NCBI RefSeq assembly: GCF_026157065.1
Contig: NZ_JANLGQ010000002.1
Coordinates: forward strand, 186,001 to 250,000
Source: Enterococcus sp. HY326
GTDB taxonomy: Bacteria > Bacillota > Bacilli > Lactobacillales > Enterococcaceae
DNA length: 64,000 nt
Direction: 5' to 3'
Part shown: piece by piece, positions 1 to 9,168 of the stretch
Position numbering within the stretch: the stretch's first letter is position 1
How the letters are laid out: each line of letters starts with the position of its first letter
Made by a program: the position numbers and the translations under genes
Notes under the pieces: generated by a model
What the model saw: only the letters and a program-made list of their open reading frames with translations
What the model was told of the DNA's origin: nothing
Database searches by the model: none

Positions 1-3
1 AAA

Positions 4-32
4 TTGTTCCAACTTAGTTTGGCACCTATACT
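4..32 (+). promoter_or_regulatory. Putative promoter of the CMD-family gene
   Basis: A -35-like TTGTTC (4-9) and a -10-like TATACT (27-32) are separated by 17 bp. They lie about 40 bp upstream of the start codon at 73. The window starts here, so upstream operators cannot be judged. Confidence 0.45.
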
Positions 33-72
33 ATTTTATGTAGAGAACAACCCATGAAATGAGGAAAAGAAA

Positions 73-822
73 ATGAAGTTAACCCAAAAGGCCCAAGCAT
101 TTCACGAAAAAATGTTTCCTGGATATGTTTCGGATTTTTTAAGAACAGATCCAGAATTTATTGAACGCTTTGATAATTTTGCTTTTGATGAGGTTATTGA
201 AGAAGTGGATTTAGCCGATAAAACACGATTTATGGCAATTTTAGCGACCTTGCTTGGTTCGCAAAGTATTGACGAGTTTAAAGCGATGGTACCCGCTGCC
301 ATGAATTTTGGTGTGACACCAGTTGAAATCAAGGAAATCGTTTATCAAAGTGTCGCCTATTTAGGGATTGGTAGAGTGTTTCCGTTTCTCAAAGCTACCA
401 ATGAAATTTTTGAAGACAAAGGCCTATCGCTACCTCTTAAGGGCCAAGCGACTACGACGACAGAAAATCGTTTGGAAAAAGGCGGCGAAGCATTAGTCAA
501 TATCGTTGGTCCGCAAATGGAAAATTTTGCGACGAGTGGTCCAAAAGAATCTCGACATATTAATAAATGGCTGACGGAAAATTGTTTTGGAAACTACTAC
601 ACTAGAAATGGATTGACGTATCAAGAACGGGAGATGATTACCTTTTGTTTTCTTTTGGCTCAAGGTGGCTGTGAACCACAATTAACTTCTCATTCTGCGA
701 CAAATATGCGAATTGGCAATGACAAAGAATTTTTAATACAAATCATTTCACAGGTGTTACCATTTATCGGATATCCAAGAAGTTTAAATGCATTGGCTTG
801 TGTCAACGCTGCCGCAGATTAA
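73..822 (+). CDS. Carboxymuconolactone decarboxylase (AhpD-like) family protein
   Basis: This 249-residue protein has two copies of the carboxymuconolactone decarboxylase/AhpD helical fold. The N-terminal repeat spans about residues 30-115 and the second about 150-240. The family includes gamma-carboxymuconolactone decarboxylases and AhpD-type peroxidase partners; small stress-cluster members like this usually have no proven substrate. A GAGGAAAAG ribosome binding site precedes the ATG. A MerR regulator follows 54 bp downstream on the same strand, and a cupin gene of the kind often paired with CMD proteins lies just beyond. A cytosolic redox or electrophile-detoxification role is inferred from these neighbours; the exact reaction is unknown. 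Confidence 0.8.
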   Translation: MKLTQKAQAFHEKMFPGYVSDFLRTDPEFIERFDNFAFDEVIEEVDLADKTRFMAILATLLGSQSIDEFKAMVPAAMNFGVTPVEIKEIVYQSVAYLGIGRVFPFLKATNEIFEDKGLSLPLKGQATTTTENRLEKGGEALVNIVGPQMENFATSGPKESRHINKWLTENCFGNYYTRNGLTYQEREMITFCFLLAQGGCEPQLTSHSATNMRIGNDKEFLIQIISQVLPFIGYPRSLNALACVNAAAD

Positions 823-876
823 TTTTAGTCTTAAACAATGGTTACTGCATTCAACATCTCAAAAGGAGCGATTTCA

Positions 877-1254
877 ATGAACATTAAAGAAGCAAGCCTG
901 AAAGTGAGTTTAACTCCGGATACCATTCGTTATTATGAAAAAATTGGTTTGGTGCCACCAGTTAACCGTAATGAAAATGGCATTCGCAATTTCACTTCGG
1001 ATGATTTATGTTGGTTGCGATTTGCTAAGGATATGCGCGATAGTGGGTTATCGATTGGTGCCAGTATTCGTTATATCAAATTATACGATGATGGAGGAGA
1101 TACCACTCTTAATGAACGTAAAAATATTTTAGCTGAGGAACAAGCCAGTTTACAAGAAAAAATTGCTGAAATGCAAGCATCACTGACAGCAATTGCCTTT
1201 CGCATAGAACACATTGAAGAATTGGAAGGCGAGACTAAATCCGTTTACGCTTAA
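877..1254 (+). CDS. MerR family transcriptional regulator
   Basis: This 125-residue MerR-type regulator opens with the winged helix-turn-helix (residues about 1-70, with the typical DTIRYYEKIGL recognition region) and ends in a dimerising coiled coil (about 80-120). It has no cysteine cluster of the metal-sensing type; the one cysteine is in the DNA-binding half. I chose the ATG at 877 rather than 838 because AAAGGAG sits 7 bp before it and MerR domains normally begin at this point. It probably shares a transcript with the CMD-family gene upstream. Its targets cannot be assigned: the MerR-type operators at 1.9, 2.6, 3.2, 8.4 and 11.8 kb could belong to this protein or to the MerR protein at 2608-3069. 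Confidence 0.9.
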   Translation: MNIKEASLKVSLTPDTIRYYEKIGLVPPVNRNENGIRNFTSDDLCWLRFAKDMRDSGLSIGASIRYIKLYDDGGDTTLNERKNILAEEQASLQEKIAEMQASLTAIAFRIEHIEELEGETKSVYA

Positions 1255-1420
1255 AAATTGGTAGAAAAAATTTAAAAAACGCATTTTTTTAGCTGATGTG
1301 TTGTAAGCTGCCTATGCTGAATGGATGAACGGATTATCATCAAATCTTTATTGCTGATGGATAATTAAAATCAGGTTGCCATTTTTAAATGTAACCACGA
1401 AATAAATGATTATAAGCAAA

Positions 1421-1462
1421 CACTCCTGATGCGCTCTTACCGCAACATTAGGAGTGATTTTT
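1421..1462. terminator. Hairpin terminator between convergent genes
   Basis: CACTCCT (1421-1427) pairs with AGGAGTG (1450-1456), and an inner TGCG/CGCA pairing shortens the loop. ATTTTTA follows on the plus strand. The cupin gene ends nearby on the minus strand, so it may act in both directions. The rest of 1255-1420 shows nothing I recognise. Confidence 0.6.
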
Positions 1463-1473
1463 ACTATTGGTAT

Positions 1474-1881
1474 TTATGCCAATTTATTGTACTCCTCTAA
1501 ATCTACTGGTTCCATCCAATCTGTTCCACCAGCTTGAATATTTGTTGAAATTGAAATATGGGTGAACCAAGAATCTTTAGCAGCTCCGTGCCAATGTTTT
1601 ATGTCTGCTGGAATCTGAACTACATCACCTGGATTGAGTTCTTGAGCGGCTTTACCTTCTTCTTGATACCAGCCACGACCATTCGTGCACAATAAAATTT
1701 GACCTCCTGCGTGACTATGCCAGTTATTTATACAGCCAGGCGCAAAAGTAATATTACTAGTCGGACAGTTTAAATCATTTTGGGGAACTAATGGCTGGCG
1801 ATAAACGTCTCCATTGAAATACGGGCTTTCGAATAATTCTCCTAAGGGAAAAACAGGTGTTACTAATTGTTCGTTTGACAT
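1474..1881 (-). CDS. Cupin domain protein
   Basis: This 135-residue single-domain cupin has the metal-binding motif 1 around residues 54-75 (W-H-S-H-A-GG...) and motif 2 near residues 85-98 (PGDVVQIPADIKHWHG). It is probably a cytosolic metal-dependent enzyme or sensor; such cupins are often annotated beside carboxymuconolactone decarboxylase genes. A GGAGG site sits 8-10 bp before the ATG. It is transcribed from a MerR-type promoter (1909-1940) carrying a variant of the inverted repeat shared across this region. The substrate is not known. Confidence 0.85.
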   Translation of the reverse strand: MSNEQLVTPVFPLGELFESPYFNGDVYRQPLVPQNDLNCPTSNITFAPGCINNWHSHAGGQILLCTNGRGWYQEEGKAAQELNPGDVVQIPADIKHWHGAAKDSWFTHISISTNIQAGGTDWMEPVDLEEYNKLA

Positions 1882-1908
1882 TTTGTTTCCTCCGTTCTCA
1901 TGATTCTT

Positions 1909-1940
1909 ATTTTAAGATTGAGAATAACTCTCTCAGTAAA
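1909..1940 (-). promoter_or_regulatory. MerR-type promoter/operator (variant) of the cupin gene
   Basis: Read on the minus strand, TTTACT (-35, 1940-1935) and TAAAAT (-10, 1914-1909) are 20 bp apart. The spacer holds TGAGAGAGTTATTCTCA, a 17-nt version of the 16-nt palindrome seen in four other promoters here; the extra base in the repeat matches the extra base in the spacer. Confidence 0.6.
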
Positions 1941-1949
1941 TAAACGACT

Positions 1950-2522
1950 TTAAAAGTTTTTAGCATAAACAAATTGAATCATAGCTTGTGACTGTTGGGT
2001 AAAATCAAGAGAGGAAAGATCATTGCTGCTTCCAACACTAATTTTTTGACTGTCGAATAGAGTCTGTGTCTCTGGTGACATTTGTTTGACCACAAATCGA
2101 TTAAAACCATCTTTAGAAAGAGCGTCAAATTGAACCAATGATCGAATAGTAGGTGTATAATCTACTTGCGAATTAGGTAATAAAAAGATTCGGTTTCCAT
2201 TTAACTCAAGCTCTTCTTCAATCATTTGGGCATTCAAATTTAGCGATAAAAAACCAGTAGAGTCAGAAATTTTTTGAAAATAAAATTTTTTTAAAAAGCG
2301 ATTGAGCTCATTTTTTGTAGGTTTTAGTGAGGATACTGAAACTTGAATTAATTGAGAATAGTTTTTTTGAGTCAAATTATCTTGTGAAATTCCAATTACT
2401 GCGAAATCATCTTCAATGTATCGATGCCGATAGAGCCAGAAAAAATTTTTATAAATTTTGTCTCGTGCGACAGTTTCTAAAGCGTCAAAAAGAATATATA
2501 AGGCTGAAGCTTCTTTTTTCAT
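1950..2522 (-). CDS. Degenerate glucose-6-phosphate dehydrogenase-like N-terminal domain protein
   Basis: The 190-residue product resembles only the N-terminal, NADP-binding part of glucose-6-phosphate dehydrogenase. Residues about 7-50 follow the G6PDH pattern (x-FGASGDLA-x-RKLYPAL-x-LY...FAVIG), and later stretches echo ELNGNRIF and GFNR. The dinucleotide loop GxxGDLA is replaced by FDALETV, and the whole catalytic C-terminal domain is absent, so G6PDH activity is unlikely. The ATG at 2522 is preferred over 2543, because the latter would lie only about 5 bp after the -10 box; GGAG precedes 2522. Transcription is from the MerR-type promoter at 2548-2578. It could be a repurposed binding or regulatory protein, or a decaying fragment kept as an ORF. 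Confidence 0.65.
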   Translation of the reverse strand: MKKEASALYILFDALETVARDKIYKNFFWLYRHRYIEDDFAVIGISQDNLTQKNYSQLIQVSVSSLKPTKNELNRFLKKFYFQKISDSTGFLSLNLNAQMIEEELELNGNRIFLLPNSQVDYTPTIRSLVQFDALSKDGFNRFVVKQMSPETQTLFDSQKISVGSSNDLSSLDFTQQSQAMIQFVYAKNF

Positions 2523-2547
2523 GTTGATAACATCTCCATTCACAGAG

Positions 2548-2578
2548 AGTTTATCCTTGAGAGTATACTCTCAGTCAA
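2548..2578 (-). promoter_or_regulatory. MerR-type promoter/operator of the G6PDH-like gene
   Basis: On the minus strand TTGACT (2578-2573) and TAAACT (2553-2548) are separated by 19 bp. The perfect 16-nt palindrome TGAGAGTATACTCTCA occupies 2558-2573. A 19-bp spacer carrying a dyad is the classic MerR-activated layout. Confidence 0.8.
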
Positions 2579-2607
2579 TAAAAATTTTCCAATACAGCCA
2601 ATCTTTC

Positions 2608-3069
2608 TTACTCTAGAAAAGGATGGAGTTCTTCGGAGCGTTTTTTTATTGCCAATATGTCTGCAGGTATTTCTGACTCAGACATAGTCTCATGAATAGC
2701 AGTGGTCCCAGCTTCCTTTGAAACTTGATAGCGCCACTTTTTATATTGAATAAATGCTAAGTACTCTTCCATTTGCGCAATTTGTTCTTTGACAGCTATT
2801 TCCCGTTCTTCAAACATGGCTAAACGGTCATCAATTGTTTCATCTCCAGTCATGGCCCAATCCACAAACTGTTTGATTTCTCGTAAGGGCATACCGGTAT
2901 TTTTTAGACAATCAATCAGAAAAAGCCATTTAAAGTCTTCTTCTTTAAACAAACGGATACCGCTCTCGCTTCGTTCGACAAAGGGTAGCAATCCTTTGTT
3001 TGAATAATATCTTAATGTATGTGGGGACGTGTTAATTATTTTTGCGGTTTCAGCAACAGTATACATCAT
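2608..3069 (-). CDS. MerR family transcriptional regulator (likely regulator of the local regulon)
   Basis: This 153-residue protein has an N-terminal MerR helix-turn-helix (residues about 1-70, TLRYYSNKGLLP) and a C-terminal coiled coil (about 80-125) with a short tail. It resembles the stress and electrophile-type MerR proteins (AdhR/NmlR branch) that control SDR and reductase genes; that placement is from general pattern, not alignment. AAAGGAGG precedes the start. It is flanked on both sides by promoters with the shared TGAGAGTATACTCTCA dyad (2548-2578 and 3152-3182), making it the best candidate for the protein that controls all five sites. Its own leader carries a related but different dyad (3091-3105). 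Confidence 0.9.
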   Translation of the reverse strand: MMYTVAETAKIINTSPHTLRYYSNKGLLPFVERSESGIRLFKEEDFKWLFLIDCLKNTGMPLREIKQFVDWAMTGDETIDDRLAMFEEREIAVKEQIAQMEEYLAFIQYKKWRYQVSKEAGTTAIHETMSESEIPADILAIKKRSEELHPFLE

Positions 3070-3090
3070 TGTTAGAACCTCCTTTAGACT

Positions 3091-3105
3091 TTAGAGCAAC
3101 TCTAA
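3091..3105. promoter_or_regulatory. Inverted repeat in the leader of the merR gene
   Basis: TTAGAG and CTCTAA flank a 3-nt centre 22 bp before the merR start. The half-site resembles that of the regional MerR dyad (GAG...CTC core), so it may be an autoregulatory operator. Its place between promoter and ribosome binding site would fit repression. Confidence 0.4.
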
Positions 3106-3151
3106 GTTCTTATAACGTTATCACGGGTTTAAAATTATTTCAACTGAAGCC

Positions 3152-3182
3152 TTGACTGAGAGTATACTCTCAACTTTATCCT
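3152..3182 (+). promoter_or_regulatory. MerR-type promoter/operator of the lipoprotein gene
   Basis: TTGACT (3152-3157) and TATCCT (3177-3182) are 19 bp apart, with the perfect dyad TGAGAGTATACTCTCA at 3157-3172. It is almost a mirror copy of the promoter at 2548-2578 on the other side of merR. Confidence 0.8.
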
Positions 3183-3203
3183 AGTGTTAAAAGGAGGGCT
3201 TGC

Positions 3204-3761
3204 ATGAAAAATAAATTAATATCAATTGGAATTCTTTTTGTCCCTTTACTGCTAACAGCCTGCAATACAGAAACTGAAACTGTAGAATCGAGTGGTAGTG
3301 TTTCTTCACAAGTCCCAACGACCACTAGTGAAAGCAGCAGCTTTACCGAAACTACTGAAAGCACTGAAAATACAATAAGAGAAAGTTTGGAGGAAGAAAC
3401 TATGTCAGAAATTCCTGTTAAAATTTTAGTTCAAGATCAAGAATTGGATGCTATTTTTTATAATAATGATACAACGCAAGCACTTCTACAACAATTTCCT
3501 TTAACCTTACCAATGATGGATTTGTATTCCAGAGAAATGTGTTACCGTTTTGAAGAAGATTTACCGGCCTCACAAGCGACTACTAGCGGCTACCAAGTCG
3601 GTGATATTGCCTACTGGACTCCTCGCCATAGTTTTGTGATTTTCTATGAACAAAATAATGAAGTGATTAGTAATCTACAAATTGTTGGACATATTGCTTC
3701 TGGTGTTGAACTTTTTGCCACAACCGGCGATACTGACGTTACATTTGAAGTGAACAATTAA
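3204..3761 (+). CDS. Lipoprotein with cyclophilin-like domain
   Basis: This 185-residue protein starts with a lipoprotein signal peptide: charged MKNK, a hydrophobic stretch, and lipobox LTAC with the lipidated cysteine at residue 20. A Ser/Thr/Glu-rich linker follows (about 21-68). The C-terminal domain (about 69-185) matches the small bacterial cyclophilin-like fold, with YxxGDIAYWTP and FVIFY segments typical of that family. It is anchored to the outer face of the membrane; the family's ligand is unknown and proline isomerase activity is not established. AGGAGG precedes the ATG. It is driven by the MerR-type promoter at 3152-3182, so an envelope protein belongs to the same regulon as cytosolic oxidoreductases. 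Confidence 0.8.
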   Translation: MKNKLISIGILFVPLLLTACNTETETVESSGSVSSQVPTTTSESSSFTETTESTENTIRESLEEETMSEIPVKILVQDQELDAIFYNNDTTQALLQQFPLTLPMMDLYSREMCYRFEEDLPASQATTSGYQVGDIAYWTPRHSFVIFYEQNNEVISNLQIVGHIASGVELFATTGDTDVTFEVNN

Positions 3762-3802
3762 GAGCTAGGCTTTAGTGTTCACTAGGAAAAGGTGGAATTA
3801 GG

Positions 3803-4711
3803 ATGTACTTATTTCAAAAAATTGAAGAAGATGCTGTCCGTCATGAAGATGCGAGAAAATATATTGGTGATTTCCTTTTATTAGAAAAAGGAAATGTTAG
3901 CCAGTATTCCATGCAGCAGATTGCTGAAAAAACTTTTACTTCCAAAACAACTTTATTTCGCTATGCAAAAAATCTTGGCTACTCAGGGTGGAAGGAGTTC
4001 TTACAAGATTTTTTGGAAGAGGTTCACTATACAGAGCATCATTATTCTAAAGTAGATCCTAATCTCCCTTTCATGCCAAAAGATACCATTCCCGATATCA
4101 TTGAGAAAATTACGACCATTCAAACAGAGAGTTTGCGAGAAACTGCTGACCAAATGGATGTTGCAAGCTTGAAATTAGCAGCTGAACGAATCCTTCAAGC
4201 AAGACGATATATAGTTTTATTTGGTATCAGTCCCAATAATCTATTAGGCGCCATTTTGAAACGAAAGTTTGCCAGTATTGGCATTTTAATGGAAGTCGCA
4301 TTGACAGATGAAAGTGGTACATACGCTTCCGCAATGAAAGAAGGCGATTGCGGTATTATTCTTTCTTATTCTGGAAACAATGAAGAACGTGAGCCGATGC
4401 GCTTTGTCAAAGCTTTAAAAGAACAAAAGGTCAATCTAATTGGGATTACTGGTGGCGGCAAAAATTTTCTTAGAGAAGAAATTGATTGCATTTTAACCAT
4501 TTCATCTAGAGAACGATTGTATAGTAAAATTTCCAATTTCACTACTGAAGAATCTATTATGCACATTTTTAATTTACTGTATGCTGTCTGTTTTTCAAAG
4601 AATTTCGAGGAAAGCTATCAGCATAAAGTTGTGACTTCCAAAAAGTTTGAAAATCGCCGCAATGCTTCTTTAATCAATATGCAAGAAGGGAACTTTGAAG
4701 AATCCAATTAA
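3803..4711 (+). CDS. RpiR/MurR family transcriptional regulator with SIS domain
   Basis: This 302-residue protein has an N-terminal RpiR-type helix-turn-helix (residues about 1-77, with SKTTLFRYAKNLGYSGW) and a sugar isomerase (SIS) phosphosugar-binding domain (about 125-260, with LFGISPNN and ILSYSGNNEE). Proteins of this type sense phosphosugars and control nearby sugar genes. The convergent 6-phospho-beta-glucosidase and the beta-glucoside PTS beyond it are the obvious targets. AAAGGTGG precedes the start. A perfect 16-nt palindrome just upstream of the PTS gene (6442-6457) is a candidate operator. Confidence 0.9.
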   Translation: MYLFQKIEEDAVRHEDARKYIGDFLLLEKGNVSQYSMQQIAEKTFTSKTTLFRYAKNLGYSGWKEFLQDFLEEVHYTEHHYSKVDPNLPFMPKDTIPDIIEKITTIQTESLRETADQMDVASLKLAAERILQARRYIVLFGISPNNLLGAILKRKFASIGILMEVALTDESGTYASAMKEGDCGIILSYSGNNEEREPMRFVKALKEQKVNLIGITGGGKNFLREEIDCILTISSRERLYSKISNFTTEESIMHIFNLLYAVCFSKNFEESYQHKVVTSKKFENRRNASLINMQEGNFEESN

Positions 4712-4716
4712 GCCAA

Positions 4717-4748
4717 AGCTGACCAGACAATTGACTGGTCAGCTCATT
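4717..4748. terminator. Bidirectional terminator between rpiR-type gene and bgl gene
   Basis: AGCTGACCAG (4717-4726) pairs perfectly with CTGGTCAGCT (4735-4744) across an 8-nt loop, followed by CATTTTA. It lies between two convergent genes and probably serves both. Confidence 0.8.
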
Positions 4749-4751
4749 TTA

Positions 4752-6272
<1,521 letters not shown>

Positions 6273-6379
6273 TTATTTATCTATATATAGCTTAGCAGAA
6301 AATTTTAACGTTGTTGTTTCGCTCTGTTCCGTAAATTTATCTTTCAACAGTCTTTTGGAGAAACGCTGTTCCTACTTCG

Positions 6380-6395
6380 TTGGAAACGCTTGTAA
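6380..6395. promoter_or_regulatory. cre-like catabolite repression site
   Basis: TTGGAAACGCTTGTAA matches the CcpA consensus WTGNAANCGNWNNCWW at all but one fixed position. It lies in the divergent region between the GH1 and PTS genes, where CcpA control would be expected. Confidence 0.5.
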
Positions 6396-6441
6396 GTAAC
6401 AATTTACCATGCTAATCTGTGGATAGAAAAATTCGGAGTTA

Positions 6442-6457
6442 AACTTTGCGCAAAGTT
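6442..6457. promoter_or_regulatory. Perfect palindrome, candidate operator of the PTS gene
   Basis: AACTTTGCGCAAAGTT is a perfect 16-nt palindrome, 47 bp before the PTS start codon and in the likely promoter region. The RpiR-type regulator at 3803-4711 is the likely binder. No second copy was noticed near the GH1 start. Confidence 0.5.
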
Positions 6458-6503
6458 GCCAACATCCAAATTATCCTATCAATGTAAACAAAGGAGAAGG
6501 AAT

Positions 6504-8387
6504 ATGAGTGATCAATACAAAGATTTAGCAAAACAAATTGTTGATAATGTTGGTGGCGTAGATAATATTGATTCTTTACATCATTGTCAAACTAGACTGC
6601 GTTTTAAACTAAAAGATAATGATAAAGCAAATCAAGAAGCGATTGCAGCTTTAGAGGATGTACCCAAAGTGTTAATTAATGGCGGGATGTTTCAAGTTGT
6701 TATTGGGATGAATGTTGGAGAAGTGAATGAGGAAGTCGAGAAATATATGAAGGAAAAAGGTTTTACTGGAAGTGGCAGTGTAGACAATAATCCAACTGAA
6801 AAGAAAAAGCCTTTAGATGTGGTTGCTGATTTTGTTTCTAGTATTTTTTCTCCAATTATTCCAGCCTTAGCAGGGGCTGGTATGGTCAAAGCGTTGTTGG
6901 CTATTTTAGTGACATTTAATTTAGTAGATACGGCGAATCAAACGTATATCATCATTAATATGATTGGAGATGCGACCTTTGCTTTCTTACCAATCCTACT
7001 TGCTTTTACCACAGCACAAAAATTGAAAATCAATCCTTATTTAGCAGCAGTTGTTGCCGGAATTATGGTTCATGCAACTTGGGGAACATTAGTTGCAGCA
7101 GGTGAGCCAGTCGATTTATTTGGTTTTTTGCCCTTATACCTTGTCCGTTATACAAGTTCAGTTATACCAGTAATTTTAGTTGTGCTAGTCCAAGCACCTA
7201 TTGAAAAATTTTTAAATAAAATTGTGCCTAAAGCATTACGACTTGTGTTTGTACCGATGATTCTATTTTTAATCATGGGTGTGTTGGCCTTATCCATTAT
7301 TGGACCAGCGGGAGATTATATTGGAACTGTCTTTACTTTTGCCTTCACTTGGTTGAGTGATAATGTTAGCTGGGCTCCAGCAATGGTGATGGGTGGCTTG
7401 TATTCTTTATTAGTAATCTTTGGGTTACATCACGGCTTAGCGCCACTAGGTTTTGTTTCTTTGGCGCAATTAGGATACGATGCTGTGTTCGGCCCAGGTG
7501 TGTTAGTTGCGAATGTTGGTCAGGGAACAGCGACATTAATGGTTGGTTTACTTTCTAAAAATAGTAAAACCAAACAAATCGCAACTTCTGCCGGAATTAC
7601 TGGATTAATGGGAATTACTGAACCAGCATTATATGGCGTGAACGTACCGAAAAAATATCCATTGATTGCAGGCTGTATCGGTGGTGCTCTTGGTGGATTA
7701 TTTGCAGGAATTACCGGAACTAGAAGATTTGCGACTGGTTCTTCAGGCTTACCTGCCATTGTCATGTATATTGGTGACGATACCATGCGCTTCTTTTATC
7801 AGATACTTATTTCAGTGACAATTACTATTGTTGTCACAGCTGTAGTCACTGTTGTTTTATTCAAGAAATATGAAAAAGATTCAGTTGAAAATGCAGATGC
7901 TCAAGAACCTATTATGACCAATCAAGAGGTTTCAATTCTTAGTCCAGTTGCTGGTAAAATTATTCCGCTATCTGAAGTAAAGGATCAAGTATTCTCAGAA
8001 GGTATTTTAGGTAAAGGTGTTGCTGTTGAACCGACTTCAAATGAAATTTATGCTCCTGTTTCCGGAACCGTTACAACGTTGTTCCCAACAAAACATGCAA
8101 TTGGAATTACATCAGAGGATGGTACAGAAATATTAATTCATATCGGTTTAGAGACAGTTGAATTAAAAGGTGACTTTTTTGAAGCACATGTCAAACAGGG
8201 CGATCAAGTCACACAAGGTCAACTTTTAATTACAGCAGATTTTGATCAAATTAAGCAAGCTGGCTATATTATTCAAACGCCAGTCGTCATTACGAATTCA
8301 CAAGAATATCGTGAGGTCGAATTCTCACAAGATAAAACGATTACTACTGACGATATTCTTTTGAGCGCACTACCAAAATTATCATAA
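6504..8387 (+). CDS. PTS beta-glucoside transporter, EIIBCA
   Basis: This 627-residue membrane permease has domains in the order B-C-A. The EIIB domain (residues about 1-90) has the phosphorylated cysteine C28 in LHHCQTRLRF. The EIIC domain (about 105-460) has roughly ten membrane segments and the substrate-site motif GITEPALYG. The EIIA domain (about 480-620, glucose type) has the active-site histidine in ILIHIG. It imports beta-glucosides while phosphorylating them, supplying the divergent GH1 enzyme. The ATG at 6504 is preferred over 6456 because AAGGAG precedes it and the B domain starts there. A terminator follows at once, so it is transcribed alone. Confidence 0.93.
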   Translation: MSDQYKDLAKQIVDNVGGVDNIDSLHHCQTRLRFKLKDNDKANQEAIAALEDVPKVLINGGMFQVVIGMNVGEVNEEVEKYMKEKGFTGSGSVDNNPTEKKKPLDVVADFVSSIFSPIIPALAGAGMVKALLAILVTFNLVDTANQTYIIINMIGDATFAFLPILLAFTTAQKLKINPYLAAVVAGIMVHATWGTLVAAGEPVDLFGFLPLYLVRYTSSVIPVILVVLVQAPIEKFLNKIVPKALRLVFVPMILFLIMGVLALSIIGPAGDYIGTVFTFAFTWLSDNVSWAPAMVMGGLYSLLVIFGLHHGLAPLGFVSLAQLGYDAVFGPGVLVANVGQGTATLMVGLLSKNSKTKQIATSAGITGLMGITEPALYGVNVPKKYPLIAGCIGGALGGLFAGITGTRRFATGSSGLPAIVMYIGDDTMRFFYQILISVTITIVVTAVVTVVLFKKYEKDSVENADAQEPIMTNQEVSILSPVAGKIIPLSEVKDQVFSEGILGKGVAVEPTSNEIYAPVSGTVTTLFPTKHAIGITSEDGTEILIHIGLETVELKGDFFEAHVKQGDQVTQGQLLITADFDQIKQAGYIIQTPVVITNSQEYREVEFSQDKTITTDDILLSALPKLS

Positions 8388-8397
8388 ATTATAAAAA

Positions 8398-8430
8398 AAA
8401 TTTGGATGCTCTTAGTGTCCAAATTTTTTT
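8398..8430 (+). terminator. Intrinsic terminator of the PTS gene
   Basis: AAATTTGGA (8398-8406) pairs with TCCAAATTT (8418-8426) and runs into a string of T. It ends 11 bp before the next MerR-type promoter. Confidence 0.85.
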
Positions 8431-8441
8431 ATGCTTTTCTC

Positions 8442-8472
8442 TTGACTGAGAGTACACTCTCAAGCTTAGCCT
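8442..8472 (+). promoter_or_regulatory. MerR-type promoter/operator of the NAD(P)-binding protein operon
   Basis: TTGACT (8442-8447) and TAGCCT (8467-8472) are 19 bp apart with the dyad TGAGAGTACACTCTCA at 8447-8462. One central base differs from the perfect palindrome. Confidence 0.75.
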
Positions 8473-8508
8473 ATAGAAGTAGTAGAGATGAAAAGAGGGA
8501 TATCGAGT

Positions 8509-9144
8509 ATGAAAATATTTATTATTGGTGGTTCAGGCAGAGTTGGCCGAGCTCTAAGTCAGGAATTAGTCAGTGAAGGACATGTCGTATATGCGGGAGC
8601 TAGAGATATCAGTAAAGTGATAGATGATCCAAATGTGATTCCTGTTTACTTAGACTTACATGCAACAGTTGAAACTATTTCAGATGCTTTCAACGATGCA
8701 GAGATAGTTTATTTTACAGCTGGTTCAAACGGCTCAGATTTGTTTCAAACAGAAGCCTATGGTGCCGTTAAAGCAATGCAAGCAGCAGAAATGAAAGGCA
8801 TCAAACGGTTTATCTTACTAAGCGGTTTTTTTGCCACAAGACCAGAACGTTGGGATGACCCAGAAATACTCGGTATGAAGAATTATTATATTGCGAAGTT
8901 TTTTGCAGATAATTGGCTCATGACCAATACCAAACTTGACTACACAATTTTGCAGCCTTCACGTTTAATAGAAAGCCCGAAAACTACTCAAGTCACATTT
9001 AGTGTCAGTGATTTAGGAGAAAACTCAATTGGAGATGTGGCAGAAGTATTAGCAAAAATCCCTTTATTTGAAAATACCCAAAATACCATAATCCGTATGG
9101 CATCAGGTAGACAAACAATTGATGATTGTTTAGCTGAAGTGTAA
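8509..9144 (+). CDS. NAD(P)-binding oxidoreductase, NmrA/atypical SDR type
   Basis: This 211-residue protein is a one-domain Rossmann fold of the atypical short-chain dehydrogenase class. It opens with MKIFIIGGSGRVGRAL, containing the GGxGxxG dinucleotide loop, and has the YFTAG and FILLSG strands expected of the family, which includes many small NAD(P)H-binding stress proteins. The ATG at 8509 is chosen over 8488 because it starts at the conserved strand, has AGAGGGA upstream, and leaves a normal leader after the -10 box. It heads a likely operon with the broken AEC permease, an MFS transporter and a tautomerase. The substrate is unknown. Confidence 0.85.
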   Translation: MKIFIIGGSGRVGRALSQELVSEGHVVYAGARDISKVIDDPNVIPVYLDLHATVETISDAFNDAEIVYFTAGSNGSDLFQTEAYGAVKAMQAAEMKGIKRFILLSGFFATRPERWDDPEILGMKNYYIAKFFADNWLMTNTKLDYTILQPSRLIESPKTTQVTFSVSDLGENSIGDVAEVLAKIPLFENTQNTIIRMASGRQTIDDCLAEV

Positions 9145-9168
9145 AAACAACAAGAGGAGAACTAAAAA

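Noticed and set aside
2548..3182. The repeated TGAGAGTATACTCTCA as CRISPR or mobile repeat
   Set aside because: Each copy sits between -35 and -10 boxes with no spacer array, so it is an operator.
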